Counted from the stretch's first letter, positions 1 to 9,353 are shown. The stretch is 64,000 nt of DNA from Kaistella jeonii (GCF_000812865.1 NZ_JSYL01000001.1:434001-498000); one strand, 5' to 3'. Notes: generated by a model from the letters alone, not told the origin. Numbers and translations are program-made.

Positions 1-138
1 ATATTTTCTATTAGTGTCTTTATTTATCAGATAAAATTTTCCCTTATGAAAATCTATACATTTTAAGTCGTTTTCAGATTCAATTTTAAAACTTAAAAAA
101 GAGAAAAGAATAAAAAAAGGAATTAGATATTTTAGCAT
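1..138 (-). CDS. partial small secreted protein (cut by window edge)
   Basis: An ATG on the minus strand at 136-138 opens a frame that runs unbroken to base 1 (46 codons). It begins MLKYLIPFFILFSFLSF, a short hydrophobic signal peptide, followed by a mature part with a DLKCIDFHKGKFYL segment. This resembles small exported flavobacterial proteins, but the family is not recognised and the C terminus lies outside the window. It is on the same strand as and downstream of RNase Z (87 bp gap), so co-transcription is possible. The frame was found by reading the sequence. Confidence is moderate because only the N terminus is visible. Confidence 0.5.
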   Translation of the reverse strand, partial: MLKYLIPFFILFSFLSFKIESENDLKCIDFHKGKFYLINKDTNRKY

Positions 139-225
139 TTTATTTGAAATTTGGTTATTGAACATATTTCTATATGCTATTTCTCAATTCTGCTTTATAC
201 AATGTTCGCTGCTGTAATTATATTC

Positions 226-1143
226 CTACCCAATCTTCACCGCTTCCAAAGCTTTTGGTAAAAAACTGTTTGGAAAAACTTCTCGGGCTTCATCAGTGAA
301 AACGCTTAAATCGCTGTAACGGTTGGAGAAATGTCCTAAGATCAATTTTCCAACGTTGGCTTTCCTGGCGATTCTTGCGGCTTCTAAAGCAGTTGTATGT
401 CCGGTGTAATCTGCCATTTCTTTTAAATCGTGAAGGAATGTAGATTCGTGATACAATACATCTACATTTTCGATTAAAGGAATTATATCTTCCAAATATC
501 TGGTGTCGCTGCAGAAAGCGTAAGAAACAGATTTGGTGGGTTCTAAAGTTAAAATTTCGTTCTTCAAAACGTAACCATCGCTTAAAATAAAATCTTTACC
601 GAGTTTTAAATTGTGATAATCGCAGGTTTCTATTTCGGAATATTTTGAAACTTCCTGCATATTAAGATGGCGTTCTTTTGGTTTTTCTTTGAAGAGATAA
701 CCGTTGCAATAAATCCGGTGATCAAGAGGAATGGTGAAGACTTCTACTCTATTATCTTCATATATTTTCTCGGAAGTTTTGCCGCTGAGTTCATGATAAA
801 TGACTTCGAAACCGCGATGCGTTTCTGTAAGTCGGAAAATGGTTTCCATCATTTCTTTGATTCCTTTCGGGCCGTAAACATTCAGAGGCATATCGCGACC
901 TAAAAGTCGGAAAGAAGCAATTAATCCGGGCAAACCAAAACAGTGATCGCCATGAAGATGCGAAATAAAGATATTATTTATTTTAGAAAATCTGGCTTTT
1001 GCTTTTCGAAGCTGAACCTGTGTTCCTTCGCCACAATCGATGAGAAATGCACGCTCTTCCATTTCTAAAAACTGCGCAGTTGGCGAAGAAGTTATGGTTG
1101 GAATTGCGGAATTGAAGCCGAGAATAGTTAGATAAGTGCTCAA
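226..1143 (-). CDS. rnz: ribonuclease Z
   Basis: Endoribonuclease of the metallo-beta-lactamase fold that trims the 3' trailer of tRNA precursors in the cytoplasm. The 305 aa length is normal for the short RNase Z form. The zinc signature HLHGDHCFGLPG is at residues 62-73 (H62, H64, D66, H67). Downstream metal-site motifs include CSDTRYLED, YHESTF and GHTTALEAA, with the final histidine in LILGHFSNRY. The ATG start lies just before the conserved LTILGFNSAIP strand. The gene is on the minus strand, with no close partner apart from the partial gene downstream. The family assignment is firm. Confidence 0.96.
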   Translation of the reverse strand: MSTYLTILGFNSAIPTITSSPTAQFLEMEERAFLIDCGEGTQVQLRKAKARFSKINNIFISHLHGDHCFGLPGLIASFRLLGRDMPLNVYGPKGIKEMMETIFRLTETHRGFEVIYHELSGKTSEKIYEDNRVEVFTIPLDHRIYCNGYLFKEKPKERHLNMQEVSKYSEIETCDYHNLKLGKDFILSDGYVLKNEILTLEPTKSVSYAFCSDTRYLEDIIPLIENVDVLYHESTFLHDLKEMADYTGHTTALEAARIARKANVGKLILGHFSNRYSDLSVFTDEAREVFPNSFLPKALEAVKIG

Positions 1144-1366
1144 ATCGTTGGATGATGGATTTTAGGTGATGGAGTTGGATGTTAGCTTATTGCTTATTTA
1201 ATGTTTACAAATTTAACAATAATTTGGGGACTTGGGAAAGAAGAAACGAAATATGATTTTAGCCCCGATTAAACGGCTTGTTTGAGCTCTCCCGATTCGT
1301 CGGGAAGCGAGTAGTGAAAGCGGGTGTAGTCTTGGTGCAAAAGCGAAACCTGGTTGCTCCTAAAAA

Positions 1367-1394
1367 AAATCCCAAAAAAGAATTTTCGGGATTT
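1367..1394 (-). terminator. intrinsic terminator of ccsBA
   Basis: Read on the minus strand, AAATCCC pairs with GGGATTT across a 14-nt loop and is followed by eight T residues (plus 1362-1369). It starts six bases after the ccsBA stop codon. Confidence 0.8.
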
Positions 1395-1399
1395 AAAAT

Positions 1400-4300
1400 T
1401 TATCTGCCAAATGATTTTTTCAAAGCTTTGAATCTTATAAAAGAAACTGCGGAGAGCAAAACCATACCTGCTAAACCGATGTAAACCCAAGCTGGAATAG
1501 GAACTGGATCTCCTGCTGCGTAAGAATGCAGTCCGCTCAAGTAATAATTTACGCCGAAGTACGTCATGACCATGGAACAAAATGCGAACATCACCGCAAC
1601 ATGGAACGACCATCTTCCGCGCAATCCCGGAACTAATCTCATGTGCAAAACGAAGGCATAAACGATGATTGAAATAAAGGCCCAAGTTTCTTTTGGATCC
1701 CAACTCCAGTATCTACCCCAAGATTCATTTGCCCAAATTCCACCCAAGAAATTACCAACTGTTAAGGCGAAAAGTCCGATTGTAAGAGACATTTCTGATA
1801 CGATGGTTAATTCTTTTAAAGTGGTATCGTGGTGAATTTTGTATAATTTTTTATTGGAAATGATATAAAACACTAAACTGATCACGGCGATAATCATCGA
1901 TAAGGCAAAGAAGCCGTAACTCGAGGTGATAATTGCAACGTGAATAATCAACCAATAGGATTTTAAAACAGGAACAAGAGGTGTAATTTGCGGATCTAAA
2001 GCGGAACCACCATGTGCAAATCCCATCATAATTACGGCAACCATAAATCCGGCAGCAGGAATCAGTGCGTTTGAATTTCTGTACAACATTAATCCCGCAG
2101 AAATTCCGACCCAGGAAATAAAGATAATCGCTTCGTAGCCGTTACTCCAAGGAGCGTGGCCAGATAAATACCATCTTGCAACCAATCCGAGGAAATGTGC
2201 GGTATATCCAACAACTCCGAGAAGAATTATTGCTTTGATGACTTTATTTAAAATTTTATTGGGTCTGAATAATTCAATAAAACCTAAAAGTAAAAGTAAA
2301 CTACCAATTAAAGTATAGAAAATAAGGAGTTTGAAGTTCAGATTTACTTTATTCATGAAAACTTCCAGCTTCACTTTCGATTCGGAAGGAACTACATTTT
2401 TTCCCCAGGTATTTTGATATTGCTCTAATTTTTTGAGTTCTTCACCTGCTTTTGTCCAATTACCACTTTTCTGCGCATCTAAAACACTGGAGAAATAAGG
2501 TCCCATCACTTTTTGAGAAGCTTCGTCTGGTTCAAAATTTTGGTCTAACCAAGAATGCCAGGTATTGTTTGGATCATTTTGAACAGGAACAATTCGCATG
2601 AGTTGACCGCTAAAAAATTCATTAAAAACCTGAACACGGTCATTTACCGAAATTACTTCTTTATCATAATTGGTTTGATCTGCCGGTTTTTTTCTAAAAG
2701 CGGTATTATAATCTTCTTCTAAAACATAATGCAATTGACCATTAGCATCTGCGGGAAACATTTGCATTAAAGAAGTATAGCCTTCGTCGTTGGCTTTGGT
2801 TTTTTTCTTTAATTCATCGCCTCCTTTCGTACCCACTTTGATCATTGGAACCATTGTCCAGCTTGCGGTATCGGTATTAATGGAAAGAAACCATTGATTG
2901 GCATCTAAAGATTTTCCATCAGTCCCTGTAAATGAATCTTTTTTGTATAATTTTCTCAGAACATCCAAAGCCTGCGTATTCATCGGAACAATACGACCAT
3001 CGTAATTCTGAACTAAAAGATAAGCGAATTGATCTGCATGTTCTTTAGAAATTTTATTTCTTGCAATGATATCATCTGCTGTAATTGGTTTCGGTGATCT
3101 TAAAGTTAAAGAATTCTGAGACTGCTTTTTTGGTGTCGCATCTTCCATCAGAGCAGCATCCGCTTTACCGTGATCGTGTCCATCTGCTGCAGAATGTGCT
3201 TGTTCAGCAGAACCATCATTTCCGTGAGAATCAATATATTGCGCATTAAAACTCATGCTCAACAATAATAAAATTACGGTTGCTGCTCTTTTATGATTCA
3301 CAGATTTCAAATTTTTATTGAGTTTCCAGAAATGAGAGCCTTTCCAGAAAAACATTACAAACATTCCTAAAAATAAAAAGGTATAACCGAAATAGGTAAT
3401 GATTGTTCCCCAAAAATCGTGGTTTACAGAAAGTACAGTTCCTTTTCGATCGGGATCAAAACTTGCCTGGAAAAATCGGTAACCGCCATGATTTAAAACG
3501 TGATTCATATAAATTTTGTATGGCGTTTGTTTTCCCTGATCAATTACGTGAACATGGCTTTCATAAGCACTTGGCGCAGAACTTCCTGGATAAGTTTCCA
3601 TTAAAAATTTATCTAATTTCAAAGAAAATGGCGTGTTGTAAACTTTGGGTCCAAAACCTAAAATCACATTCATTCCATCTAAAGCAATTTGTTTAAACGC
3701 GTTTGGATTTCCTTTCTCCACGGGCAAATCTACAAGCATTTTTGATTTTGGTCCCTGAACTTCAACCGTTAACTGGTCAGAAGCATCTTTGTCTTTTCTA
3801 CGATCACCTTCATAAGCGATCAGTTTTCCTTTTTTCAAACCTTCAGGAACTACCAGTTTTAAATCATTGATGGTATAAAGACTTCTCAACACCAAAGGTT
3901 GAAATTCATCTTTTTTAGTTGTTCCGGTAGCTTGAGTCGCCATTGTCATGAAACTTCCATCAGCTGGAGTTTTGATGAGCAATGTACCGTTGGTATTATT
4001 AAATTCTACAGCACCGTCAATCGCTCTGTTAAATGAAACCAAAGTTCCGTTCACCAATTTGGAATCTCCTGGTTTGATGTAAATATTCTCTCTTCCCGCT
4101 TGTCCTGTAGAAACCAAATGCAGATAATCTGCGCCGGAATTATCAACGACCAAACTGTCTTTTTTTCTCTGAATGTATTTAATCTGCTTTACACTGATTT
4201 GTTTTCCGTGATAATCATAACCTGCTTTAAAAGTTTTCGCAGAAATCTTCGCGATAAGTTTATGTTCGCGGGCATCATCGGGAATCATTGTAAATGGAAC

Positions 4301-4711
4301 ATCTTCATAATTTAGAATATCCCCTTTTTCTTCAATTTGAATTTTAAAGAAATTTTTATCGGTCACCACTTCGTTAGAAGTCGCACCTTCACGAATGTGC
4401 ATAATTCCTTCATAACTGATGTAACGCGTAATCGCACCGCCAATAAATATCAAGATAAAAGCGAGGTGAAAAACCAAAGTCGGCCATTTTTCCCGTCTCC
4501 ACAGTCTATATCGCGAAATATTTCCTATAAAGTTTAAAATGAGAAGCAACATTACGGCTTCAAACCATTTTGCTTCGTAAATAAGTGCTTTTGCAGTGGG
4601 AGTTCCGTAATCATTTTCGAGAAAAGTTGCGTAAGCCATTGAAAAGGCAAAAATCAGCAACAAAACGGCCATTGTACGTGTAGAAATAAAAATATCCTGA
4701 AGTTTTTTCAT
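1400..4711 (-). CDS. ccsBA: fused cytochrome c biogenesis protein ResB-CcsA
   Basis: System II cytochrome c maturation protein that carries heme across the inner membrane and attaches it to apocytochrome c. At 1103 aa it is the fused form usual in Bacteroidetes. The N terminus is ResB-like (hydrophobic segments near residues 10-30, 48-64 and 78-98, then a large periplasmic domain). The C-terminal CcsA part has many membrane helices and the heme-handling WWD signature WGRYWSWDPKETWAF (about residue 1000). A His-rich linker (HGNDGSAEQAHSAADGHDHG) separates the halves. A TAnnTTTG box lies at 4795-4802 on the minus strand, and a strong terminator follows the stop codon. Transcribed alone. Confidence 0.95.
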   Translation of the reverse strand: MKKLQDIFISTRTMAVLLLIFAFSMAYATFLENDYGTPTAKALIYEAKWFEAVMLLLILNFIGNISRYRLWRREKWPTLVFHLAFILIFIGGAITRYISYEGIMHIREGATSNEVVTDKNFFKIQIEEKGDILNYEDVPFTMIPDDAREHKLIAKISAKTFKAGYDYHGKQISVKQIKYIQRKKDSLVVDNSGADYLHLVSTGQAGRENIYIKPGDSKLVNGTLVSFNRAIDGAVEFNNTNGTLLIKTPADGSFMTMATQATGTTKKDEFQPLVLRSLYTINDLKLVVPEGLKKGKLIAYEGDRRKDKDASDQLTVEVQGPKSKMLVDLPVEKGNPNAFKQIALDGMNVILGFGPKVYNTPFSLKLDKFLMETYPGSSAPSAYESHVHVIDQGKQTPYKIYMNHVLNHGGYRFFQASFDPDRKGTVLSVNHDFWGTIITYFGYTFLFLGMFVMFFWKGSHFWKLNKNLKSVNHKRAATVILLLLSMSFNAQYIDSHGNDGSAEQAHSAADGHDHGKADAALMEDATPKKQSQNSLTLRSPKPITADDIIARNKISKEHADQFAYLLVQNYDGRIVPMNTQALDVLRKLYKKDSFTGTDGKSLDANQWFLSINTDTASWTMVPMIKVGTKGGDELKKKTKANDEGYTSLMQMFPADANGQLHYVLEEDYNTAFRKKPADQTNYDKEVISVNDRVQVFNEFFSGQLMRIVPVQNDPNNTWHSWLDQNFEPDEASQKVMGPYFSSVLDAQKSGNWTKAGEELKKLEQYQNTWGKNVVPSESKVKLEVFMNKVNLNFKLLIFYTLIGSLLLLLGFIELFRPNKILNKVIKAIILLGVVGYTAHFLGLVARWYLSGHAPWSNGYEAIIFISWVGISAGLMLYRNSNALIPAAGFMVAVIMMGFAHGGSALDPQITPLVPVLKSYWLIIHVAIITSSYGFFALSMIIAVISLVFYIISNKKLYKIHHDTTLKELTIVSEMSLTIGLFALTVGNFLGGIWANESWGRYWSWDPKETWAFISIIVYAFVLHMRLVPGLRGRWSFHVAVMFAFCSMVMTYFGVNYYLSGLHSYAAGDPVPIPAWVYIGLAGMVLLSAVSFIRFKALKKSFGR

Positions 4712-4794
4712 TTGAATAGGTAATTTTTTAAGGTCTATTCAGTGACTTTTCCCGCATTACTACAGAAAATTTCACTATAAGTTTCAATAAGGTG

Positions 4795-4802
4795 CAAAAA
4801 TA
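4795..4802 (-). promoter_or_regulatory. ccsBA: -7 box of the ccsBA promoter
   Basis: On the minus strand this reads TATTTTTG, a perfect match to the Bacteroidetes -7 consensus TAnnTTTG, about 84 bases before the ccsBA start codon. I see no clear -33 TTTG at the expected distance. Confidence 0.5.
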
Positions 4803-4922
4803 CATTGTATATATTTAATAAGCGAATTTGCAACGTCCTTTTTTGGGAGGAATAAAATTGAAGTTATCTATAAAAATTATACGCAGAATAAGTTTTCAAA
4901 TTTAAGTAAACCATAACTCTGA

Positions 4923-5369
4923 CTAAACTTTATCAATAACAACATTGGGATTAATTTCAAGAATTTTTTGGTAAAAAAGCTCTTCATTTTCGGGTGTAAT
5001 ATAAAGCTCATTTTTATATTTCGAAAAAATTATCAAACCTTTTGTTCCGGTTCCATACTTATGAAAACCGCTCCACATTGTTTCGCCTTTTCTAATTTTC
5101 GTAATATGCTTAATATCGGTTTTATAGATATTGAAGAAAAACCGAATGATAAGTTGTTGATCGTCAATGATGATTTTTAATATAAAATTACCCACAACTG
5201 CAAAAAACAAAAGGATACCTATCAGCAATCCAATCGGAATAAAAATAAAAGGATCTTTTTGTTTTAAATAGCTAAGGAATGTCATTAACGACAAAAAAAT
5301 AATAATGAAACAGTAAAGCGAAATAAAAACCGCATCCGATTTTTTTGATTTAAAAACCATCTTTTGCAT
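4923..5369 (-). CDS. small membrane protein with bacterial PH-like domain
   Basis: 148 aa. Two hydrophobic segments (about residues 13-34 and 41-65) precede a soluble beta-rich part with IIIDDQQLIIRFFF, HITKIRKGETMWSG and GLIIFSKYKNELYITP, the layout of bacterial PH domain (bPH_4, YyaB-like) proteins. The function is unknown; such proteins are thought to sit on the cytoplasmic face of the membrane. The start codon is five bases after the pcm stop, so the two are probably one transcript. The domain assignment is from memory of the fold pattern and is moderately sure. Confidence 0.65.
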   Translation of the reverse strand: MQKMVFKSKKSDAVFISLYCFIIIFLSLMTFLSYLKQKDPFIFIPIGLLIGILLFFAVVGNFILKIIIDDQQLIIRFFFNIYKTDIKHITKIRKGETMWSGFHKYGTGTKGLIIFSKYKNELYITPENEELFYQKILEINPNVVIDKV

Positions 5370-5374
5370 CGCTT

Positions 5375-6025
5375 TTAATGATTTGTGTCATTCAGCATCG
5401 GAACAAATTTGTAAGCACCAAATTCTTCTTTCTCAAATTCTTTCTCCGATTTTTTCGTGAATCTGGTCAAAACCTGTTCTTCAGTTTTTCCAAGTGGAAT
5501 CACCATTATTCCGCCAACTTTTAATTGATGAAGCAATTCGGTGGGAAGAATTTCTGCGCCACAAGTCACCAAAATTTTATCGAATGGTGCGAAAGTCGGA
5601 AGTCCCGCAAAACCATCTCCGAAACTTTGAAATTTCGGACGAAGATAAAGTTCACGTAATTTTTTCTGAGAGAAATCGTGCAGGTCTTTTTGTCGCTCAA
5701 TGGTGTAAACTACAGCATTCATAGCAATCAATACGGCAGTTTGATAACCACTTCCTGTTCCGATTTCCAGAACTTTTTCTTTTTCCTGAAGTTCGAGAAG
5801 TTCCGTTTGTTCTGCAACAGTCGAAGGATGTGAAATCGTTTGTTTTGATAAAATCGGGAAAGCACGATCTTCGTAAGCAAAATCCTCAAAAATACTTTCC
5901 AGAAAAAGATGACGTGGAACTTCGTTGATAGCTTTCAAAACGCTTTCATCTGAAATCCCAACTTTCTCCCGAAGATATTCTACCAAAATTTTTCTTTTTC
6001 CTTTATGTACAAATGAATCCTGCAT
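5375..6025 (-). CDS. pcm: protein-L-isoaspartate O-methyltransferase
   Basis: Repairs proteins by methylating abnormal L-isoaspartyl residues with S-adenosylmethionine in the cytoplasm. The 216 aa length is normal. Visible motifs are the family N-terminal VPRHLFLE (36-43), the substrate loop ISHPSTVAEQTE (64-75), the SAM-binding VLEIGTGSGYQTAVL (85-99) and the later LVTCGAEILPTELLHQLKVGG strand. It is followed five bases later by the PH-like membrane protein gene. The start is the ATG at 6025; no in-frame upstream alternative looks better. Confidence 0.95.
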   Translation of the reverse strand: MQDSFVHKGKRKILVEYLREKVGISDESVLKAINEVPRHLFLESIFEDFAYEDRAFPILSKQTISHPSTVAEQTELLELQEKEKVLEIGTGSGYQTAVLIAMNAVVYTIERQKDLHDFSQKKLRELYLRPKFQSFGDGFAGLPTFAPFDKILVTCGAEILPTELLHQLKVGGIMVIPLGKTEEQVLTRFTKKSEKEFEKEEFGAYKFVPMLNDTNH

Positions 6026-6206
6026 TTCACAAAAATAGGAATTAGATCCGAGATTTAGAAATAAGAAACTTTAAAAATATTGATGCTTTCAATTTTCCCA
6101 TCTCTGTTTATTGTCTTTTAGAAAATTATCGTTTCGTCTTCATTCTATCCTCTTTTCCTCTCCAATCTCTTCTCAAAATTATTATCTTTACAAAAATTAA
6201 TTTTCA

Positions 6207-7169
6207 ATGCTAAAAGCGGGTTTAGTTGGCGCAGGTCATTTAGGAAAAATACATTTAAAACTTCTGAATCAGTCAGAAAAATACGAATTAGTCGGCTTTC
6301 ACGATGCAGATGCTGAAAATGGCAGAAAGCTGGAAAGTGAATTAGGATATAAATATTTTGAGAAATTCGAAGATTTACTTAGTGAAATCGAAATGCTTGA
6401 TATTGTAACTCCGACCTTATATCACTACGATTATGCGATGAAAGCCATTGAAAAGCGAATTCATTTCTTCATTGAAAAACCGATTACTCAGACTTTAAAA
6501 CAAGCGGAAGAAATTTTATACAAATGCCGTGAATTTGGAATAAAAGCTCAGGTAGGACATGTTGAAAGATATAATCCAGCTTTTATTGGTTCGAAAGAAT
6601 ATATTAAAAACCCGATGTTCATTGAGATTCATCGTTTAGCAGAATTTAATCCACGCGGAACTGATGTTTCTGTGGTTTTAGATCTAATGATCCACGATCT
6701 GGATATTTTGCTTTCTGTAGTAGATTCTAAGGTAAAAAACATTCATGCGAGTGGCGTTTCGGTAGTTTCAAAATCTCCGGATATTTGTAATGCGAGAATT
6801 GAGTTTGAAAATGGTTGTGTCGCGAATTTGACAACTTCCCGAATTTCGATGAAAGCGATGCGTAAATCCCGTTTCTTTCAGCAAGATGCTTATATTTCCG
6901 TCGATTTTTTAGAAAAAAAAGCAGAAGTTATTCGCATGAAACCAGCTCCGGAAAATCCGAGTGATTTTGATATGATCATCGAAAATGCAGAAGGTGAAAA
7001 AAATCAGATCATTTTTGAATATCCAAACATTCAGCCGAATAATGCAATTCTAGATGAACTGGAAAGTTTTGCAGATGCGATTACAGAAAATAAAAATGTA
7101 GAAGTTTCTTTGGAAGACGGAACAGAAGCTTTGAAAGTGGCGCTGGAAATTGTGAGACTGATTTCTTAG
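6207..7169 (+). CDS. Gfo/Idh/MocA family oxidoreductase
   Basis: NAD(P)-dependent oxidoreductase, probably acting on a sugar or sugar-derived substrate that cannot be named from sequence. The Rossmann motif GLVGAGHLGKIH starts at residue 5 (G8, G10, G13). The family EKP motif is in FFIEKPIT (about 93-100), and DLMIHDLDILL carries the usual Asp/His active-site region. The 320 aa length is usual. A TATCTTTA sequence at 6183-6190 resembles a -7 box with one mismatch. It is read alone and is followed by the repeat-flanked GIY-YIG gene. Confidence 0.88.
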   Translation: MLKAGLVGAGHLGKIHLKLLNQSEKYELVGFHDADAENGRKLESELGYKYFEKFEDLLSEIEMLDIVTPTLYHYDYAMKAIEKRIHFFIEKPITQTLKQAEEILYKCREFGIKAQVGHVERYNPAFIGSKEYIKNPMFIEIHRLAEFNPRGTDVSVVLDLMIHDLDILLSVVDSKVKNIHASGVSVVSKSPDICNARIEFENGCVANLTTSRISMKAMRKSRFFQQDAYISVDFLEKKAEVIRMKPAPENPSDFDMIIENAEGEKNQIIFEYPNIQPNNAILDELESFADAITENKNVEVSLEDGTEALKVALEIVRLIS

Positions 7170-7170
7170 C

Positions 7171-7201
7171 GTCATTGCGAGGAGGAACGACGAAGCAATC
7201 C
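7171..7201 (+). repeat. left arm of inverted repeat flanking the GIY-YIG gene
   Basis: The 31-nt arm begins GTCATTGCGAGGAGGAACG and ends GAAGCAATCC. It is the inverted counterpart of 7533-7571. Both arms belong to the widespread GTCATTGCGAGGA...CGAAGCAATC intergenic repeat type known from Bacteroidetes and other phyla. Confidence 0.85.
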
Positions 7202-7219
7202 TTTTGATAGAAATTAATT

Positions 7220-7525
7220 ATGAAACCCGGATTTATTTATATTGTAACCAATAAGAATAACACTGCTTTATATATTGGCGTAACTTCAAAGTTACCCACA
7301 AGAATTTTGGAACACAAAAAGAAAAAATTCAAAAATAGTTTCACCGCGAAATATAATTTAGACAAATTGGTTTATTGGGAATCTATTCAAGACATAGGAG
7401 ATGCAATTGGAAGAGAAAAGCAATTGAAAGGCGGTTCCAGGCAGAAAAAACTAGATTTAATAAATAGTATAAATCCTGATTGGAATGATTTATATGAAAG
7501 TATTTTAAGCGTCATGGATCTATGA
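7220..7525 (+). CDS. GIY-YIG nuclease family protein
   Basis: Small 101 aa protein made only of a GIY-YIG nuclease domain. FIYIV (5-9) and LYIGVT (17-22) form the first two strands, followed by RILEHK (28-33) and the catalytic-type GREKQLKG segment (64-71). UvrC-like single-domain proteins of this kind are common in Bacteroidetes; their biological role is not settled. The gene is framed on both sides by inverted copies of one repeat, which suggests a small mobile or repeat-maintaining unit. The nuclease fold is clear; target and function are unknown. Confidence 0.88.
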   Translation: MKPGFIYIVTNKNNTALYIGVTSKLPTRILEHKKKKFKNSFTAKYNLDKLVYWESIQDIGDAIGREKQLKGGSRQKKLDLINSINPDWNDLYESILSVMDL

Positions 7526-7532
7526 AATAAAC

Positions 7533-7571
7533 GGATTGCTTCGTCATTCGTTCCTCATTCCTCACAATGAC
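7533..7571 (-). repeat. right arm of inverted repeat flanking the GIY-YIG gene
   Basis: Reverse complement of the left arm (7171-7201) with two short insertions, giving 39 nt against 31. On the minus strand it begins GTCATTGTGAGGAATGAGG and ends GAAGCAATCC. Confidence 0.82.
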
Positions 7572-7603
7572 TTTATCTAATTTTACAATTATAAAAGTAT
7601 TTA

Positions 7604-8485
7604 ATGAAAAAAACAATTTCCCTATTCCTTTTTATATCAATCTTCAGTTTTGCGCAAAAGCAAAATTTAAAAAAAGAGATTTTTGACATTACGAAAAACA
7701 AAAATGCCACCGTCGCTGTTTCTATCAATTCATTTGAAAATCAATTTAATCTGAATATCAACGGAGATAAAAAACTTCCGATGTTGAGTGTTTTCAAATT
7801 CCATATTGCTTTGGCGGTTTTGAATAAAGTTGATGAAGGGAAATTAAGTTTAAACCAAAACATTTTCATTAAGAAATCTGAACTTTTAGAAAAAACCTGG
7901 AGTCCGATTCGGGAGAAATATCCGGAGGGAAATATCGAAATGCCTTTAAGCGAACTCATCAAATATACCGTTGCACAAAGTGATAATAACGGATGTGATA
8001 TTTTGCTAAGATTAATTGGTGGAACAAAAACCGTTCAAAAATTCATCAATAGTAAAGGAATTAAAAACTTTCAAATCAAAGCCAACGAGGAAGAAATGCA
8101 TCAAAGTTATAAGGCGATGTATGAAAACTTCACGACTACCAATTCTGCGAATGATTTGCTTAAAAAGTTTTATAATGATAAAATAGTATCGAAAAATTCT
8201 ACTAATTTTCTAATGAAAATTATGATTGAAACGACAACAGGAACCAATAAAATTGTCGCACAACTTCCAAAAGGAACTCAAGTTGCTCATAAAACTGGTT
8301 CATCTGGCAAAAATGATAATGGATTAACTATCGCCGAAAATGACATCGCAATTATTACACTTCCGAACGGAAAGCATTATGCAATCAGCATTTTCGTTTC
8401 AGATTCTATGGAAAGTGCAGAAACGAATACTAAAATGATTGCCGACATTTCTAAAATCGTTTTTGATTATTTTAGCAAAAAATAA
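7604..8485 (+). CDS. class A beta-lactamase (CIA/CGA-like, subclass A2)
   Basis: Periplasmic serine beta-lactamase that hydrolyses beta-lactams. A signal peptide (residues 1-18, ending SFAQ) is followed by the serine motif S62-V-F-K65, the SDN loop S126-D127-N128, an omega-loop segment NEEEMHQ (161-167) with the general-base glutamate, and K230-T-G232. The 293 aa length and the EEMH-type omega loop resemble the chromosomal CIA/CGA/PER-like enzymes of Chryseobacterium. The exact allele and spectrum cannot be given without comparison. The stop codon is immediately followed by the start of an M23 peptidase gene, implying joint translation. Confidence 0.9.
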   Translation: MKKTISLFLFISIFSFAQKQNLKKEIFDITKNKNATVAVSINSFENQFNLNINGDKKLPMLSVFKFHIALAVLNKVDEGKLSLNQNIFIKKSELLEKTWSPIREKYPEGNIEMPLSELIKYTVAQSDNNGCDILLRLIGGTKTVQKFINSKGIKNFQIKANEEEMHQSYKAMYENFTTTNSANDLLKKFYNDKIVSKNSTNFLMKIMIETTTGTNKIVAQLPKGTQVAHKTGSSGKNDNGLTIAENDIAIITLPNGKHYAISIFVSDSMESAETNTKMIADISKIVFDYFSKK

Positions 8486-9304
8486 ATGAAAGCAAATCTT
8501 TTTCTATTTTTTCTCTTTATACAAACCTTTCTCTTTTCGCAGGAGAAGTGGAATCTTCGTTTTTACAATGAAGTGAACAAGCGCGAGATTTCGATATTTG
8601 CAGATAATGAGGAAGCAATGCCAATGTCGTCGAAGTTTAATTTTAAAATAACCAATTTATCATCTACTCTTCCGAATGATGAAATCGTTTTAATTCCGGC
8701 GAAAACAAAACGATTTCTGATTACAGTCTTAAAAGAAATTAAACCCAACACAGCCAATTCTTTTTCATATACCAATACTTACAATTTTGGAAATGCGCTG
8801 CAGGAAAATTTCGATGACGATTATATTTATTCCTTGCCTTTCGAAAAAGGAAAAACACAATTAATTTTTCAAGGATACAACGGAAAGTTTTCTCATCAAA
8901 ACGAATTTGCACTGGATTTTGATCTGAAAATGGGAAGTCCGATTTTGGCTGCCCGGGAAGGAATCGTAGTTCAAGTAGTCGATAATAACAATAAAAATTG
9001 TCCGGATATTTCCTGTGCAAAATACAATAACAAAATTCTCATCATGCACAACGACGGAACTTTTGCTGATTACTCGCATTTAAAATATCGTGGAGGAGTT
9101 GTTAAAAAAGGTGATGAAGTAAAAAAAGCCCAACTCATCGGTTACAGTGGAAGTACGGGTTTTGCAAGTGGACCACATCTTCATTTTGCAGTTTTTATTA
9201 ATAGAATTGACGGAAAAAGAACATTTATAGAAACAAAATTTAAAACCTCAGAAAGTGAGGGAACGCTTTTAGAAGAGGGAAAAACGTATACAAAGAATTA
9301 TTAA
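8486..9304 (+). CDS. M23 family metallopeptidase (peptidoglycan hydrolase type)
   Basis: Exported LytM-type zinc endopeptidase, expected to cut peptidoglycan cross-bridges in the periplasm. A signal peptide occupies residues 1-18. The C-terminal M23 domain has zinc ligands H137 and D144 (HQNEFALDFD), the YSHL motif (H198) and HLHF (H231, H233), so the catalytic set is intact. The N-terminal 100 residues are beta-rich and unassigned. The ATG follows the beta-lactamase stop with no gap, a sign of translational coupling between two cell-wall-related genes. Confidence 0.9.
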   Translation: MKANLFLFFLFIQTFLFSQEKWNLRFYNEVNKREISIFADNEEAMPMSSKFNFKITNLSSTLPNDEIVLIPAKTKRFLITVLKEIKPNTANSFSYTNTYNFGNALQENFDDDYIYSLPFEKGKTQLIFQGYNGKFSHQNEFALDFDLKMGSPILAAREGIVVQVVDNNNKNCPDISCAKYNNKILIMHNDGTFADYSHLKYRGGVVKKGDEVKKAQLIGYSGSTGFASGPHLHFAVFINRIDGKRTFIETKFKTSESEGTLLEEGKTYTKNY

Positions 9305-9353
9305 TAAATAGCGAAATTTACATTTCGTCTGTCAAGTAAAAAAAATAAAATTT

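Noticed and set aside
1269-1703. Open frame of 144 codons on the minus strand
   Set aside because: Overlaps the conserved C terminus of ccsBA in another frame and its terminator; no family-like sequence.
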